Shown one piece after another: positions 63,050 through 64,000 of a DNA stretch of 64,000 bases. This stretch comes from Notoacmeibacter marinus (GTDB lineage: Bacteria; Pseudomonadota; Alphaproteobacteria; Rhizobiales; Rhizobiaceae). The stretch covers positions 496,001-560,000 of the forward strand of contig NZ_NBYO01000003.1 in NCBI RefSeq assembly GCF_002238045.1, in the 5' to 3' direction. Every line of letters begins with the position of its first letter. The first letter of the stretch is position 1. The translations under genes were made by a program, and so were the position numbers. A model generated the notes under the pieces. The model was not told the origin of the DNA. It made no database searches and worked only from the letters and a program-made list of their open reading frames with translations.

Positions 63050-63637
63050 ATGCTTCGCACGATCCTGCTCACAGCCCTCTCCTGCACGATCGCTCTTGCG
63101 CTGGGCGGCGGCAGCGCATGGTTCGCCCTGGAGCGTGCCGATGCGCTCGGCGCGCTGAATGTCGGCAAATGGGTCGCCTATCCCGAAGCCGGGACCGACC
63201 GCGCCGATCCCTACACACGAGCGCGCATCGCCCGAAACGCCGACCTGCCGCTTGCGCCGGCCGAGGGGCTGGTCTTTTCGCGCCGTCTGGATGAGGCCGA
63301 TCGGCCGCTGCGGGCCGGATGCCAATATCTTCTGGCGGGACGCCTGCCCTCCGCGCGATTCTGGACTCTGCATGCAGCGTCGCTTTCCGCCAATGGCACC
63401 GTTGCCGATGATAACCGGCGAACCGCGCTTCATTCGCGCGCGCTGCTGCGCGAGCCGGATGGTTCGATCCGCATTGCCGTTGGGCCGCGCATCCGTGCCG
63501 GCAATTGGCTTCCCGTCACTGGTAACGGGCCATTCCGCCTCGTTCTGTCGCTCTACGACACGCCGCTTGGCAGCGGCACGTCGATTACGCCGCTCGGCAT
63601 GCCGACCATGACGCTGGAAGAGGCTTGCGATGCGTAG
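63050..63637 (+). CDS. DUF1214 domain protein
   Basis: A 195-residue protein with an N-terminal membrane anchor or signal (ILLTALSCTIALALGGGSAWFAL). The DUF1214 domain is visible as NVGKWVAYPEAGTDRADPYTRARIARNADLPLAPAEGLVFSRRLDEADRPLRAGCQYLLAGRLPSARFWTLHAAS. The family has no settled function, although domains of this type occur with DUF1254 in proteins related to cell-envelope or lipid handling. ATG at 63050 is used; a GTG nine bases upstream is possible. It overlaps the next gene by eight bases. Confidence 0.82.
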   Translation: MLRTILLTALSCTIALALGGGSAWFALERADALGALNVGKWVAYPEAGTDRADPYTRARIARNADLPLAPAEGLVFSRRLDEADRPLRAGCQYLLAGRLPSARFWTLHAASLSANGTVADDNRRTALHSRALLREPDGSIRIAVGPRIRAGNWLPVTGNGPFRLVLSLYDTPLGSGTSITPLGMPTMTLEEACDA

Positions 63638-64000
63638 ACTGCTTCTTTCCCTGGCTGTCGGCCTTGCAGGCGCCGGCCTCGTTCACATCGCCGTCGTGTT
63701 TCTCATTCCGTCTGCCGCACCTGCCAGTGCTTGGAGTCGAATTCGCGAGGTCTCCGAACCGTTCCAACTCCGACGGCTCGATAATAGCGGGATCGTCTAC
63801 GATGCCGATCCCCTCTTCAAGGTCGCTGCATGCCGCTTCGATCTGCGGCGCGGCCCGCTTCGTATCAGGGCCACCGGAAATGTGCCGTTCTGGTCGGTCG
63901 CCATCATGGATGCGCAGGGGCGGACCTCATGGTCGATCAACGACCGCAACGGCACCGATGACGATCTGGATTTGATGGTGGTCAACCGGCTGCAGGAAAT
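63630..64000 (+). CDS. DUF1254-like membrane protein, partial (runs off the window)
   Basis: An open frame of at least 123 codons from ATG 63630 to the window edge. It begins MRRLLLSLAVGLAGAGLVHI with a membrane anchor, and contains DPLFKVAACRFDLRRGPLRI and VPFWSVAIMDAQGRTSWSINDRNG, the pattern of the DUF1254-like proteins that follow DUF1214 genes in rhizobia. The start overlaps the previous stop by eight bases, so the pair is translationally linked and probably works together. The C-terminus is outside the window. Confidence 0.8.
   Translation, partial: MRRLLLSLAVGLAGAGLVHIAVVFLIPSAAPASAWSRIREVSEPFQLRRLDNSGIVYDADPLFKVAACRFDLRRGPLRIRATGNVPFWSVAIMDAQGRTSWSINDRNGTDDDLDLMVVNRLQE

Overview
The window looks like chromosome from a high-GC alphaproteobacterium of the order Hyphomicrobiales (Rhizobiales). 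Markers for this are the aapJQMP amino-acid transporter, a Porin_2-type outer-membrane porin, the ccmI-ccmE-ccmF-ccmH / degP / two-component / glnE block with a PleC-type kinase and pepN close by, a feuN-feuP-feuQ-like set upstream of ccmI, and a complete gene transfer agent (GTA) cluster of the Rhodobacter capsulatus type. I recognised no rRNA, tRNA, CRISPR array, insertion sequence or integrase.

Region 1 (1-7.1 kb): the N-terminus of a glycerate-kinase-like gene, folD, then the most interesting metabolic locus. This is a bufferin-type copper-buffering RiPP operon on the minus strand: bufA precursor (4729-5034), bufB MNIO enzyme, bufC partner and a DoxX membrane protein, followed by a FAD-dependent ferredoxin-reductase-like gene. 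A SigF-type ECF sigma factor and its NrsF-type membrane anti-sigma factor diverge from it. Both directions carry the same promoter pattern (GTAAC-N, 16 nt, CGA-A/T). Hairpins lie after bufA and after doxX, and the second contains the ribosome-binding site of the FAD gene.

Region 2 (7.1-31.4 kb): aapJQMP general amino-acid ABC transporter, a 750-bp gap with RNA-like hairpins, a porin, a macrodomain protein, small secreted proteins, a universal stress protein, ETF-ubiquinone oxidoreductase, a uracil-DNA-glycosylase-like protein, a DMT exporter coupled to a lone molybdenum hydroxylase large subunit, pepN, pleC, a hydrolase, a GNAT acetyltransferase and an EF-hand protein.

Region 3 (31.4-45.7 kb), all on the minus strand: glnE, a two-component pair, degP, the cytochrome c maturation genes ccmI-E-F-H, a surface-antigen-like lipoprotein, and feuQ, feuP and a small periplasmic FeuN candidate.

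Region 4 (45.8-60.6 kb): the GTA cluster reads on the minus strand from terminase (60.6 kb) to the g15 tail-tip protein and a holin-like membrane protein (45.8 kb). Many genes overlap by ATGA. Unusual points are a 58-aa gene coupled at both ends between g7 and g8, a tail-chaperone frame with no start codon that would fit a -1 frameshift from g10, and a hairpin after the capsid gene.

Region 5 (60.8-64 kb): a class A penicillin-binding protein diverging from the GTA, then a DUF1214 protein and an overlapping DUF1254-like membrane protein cut by the window edge.
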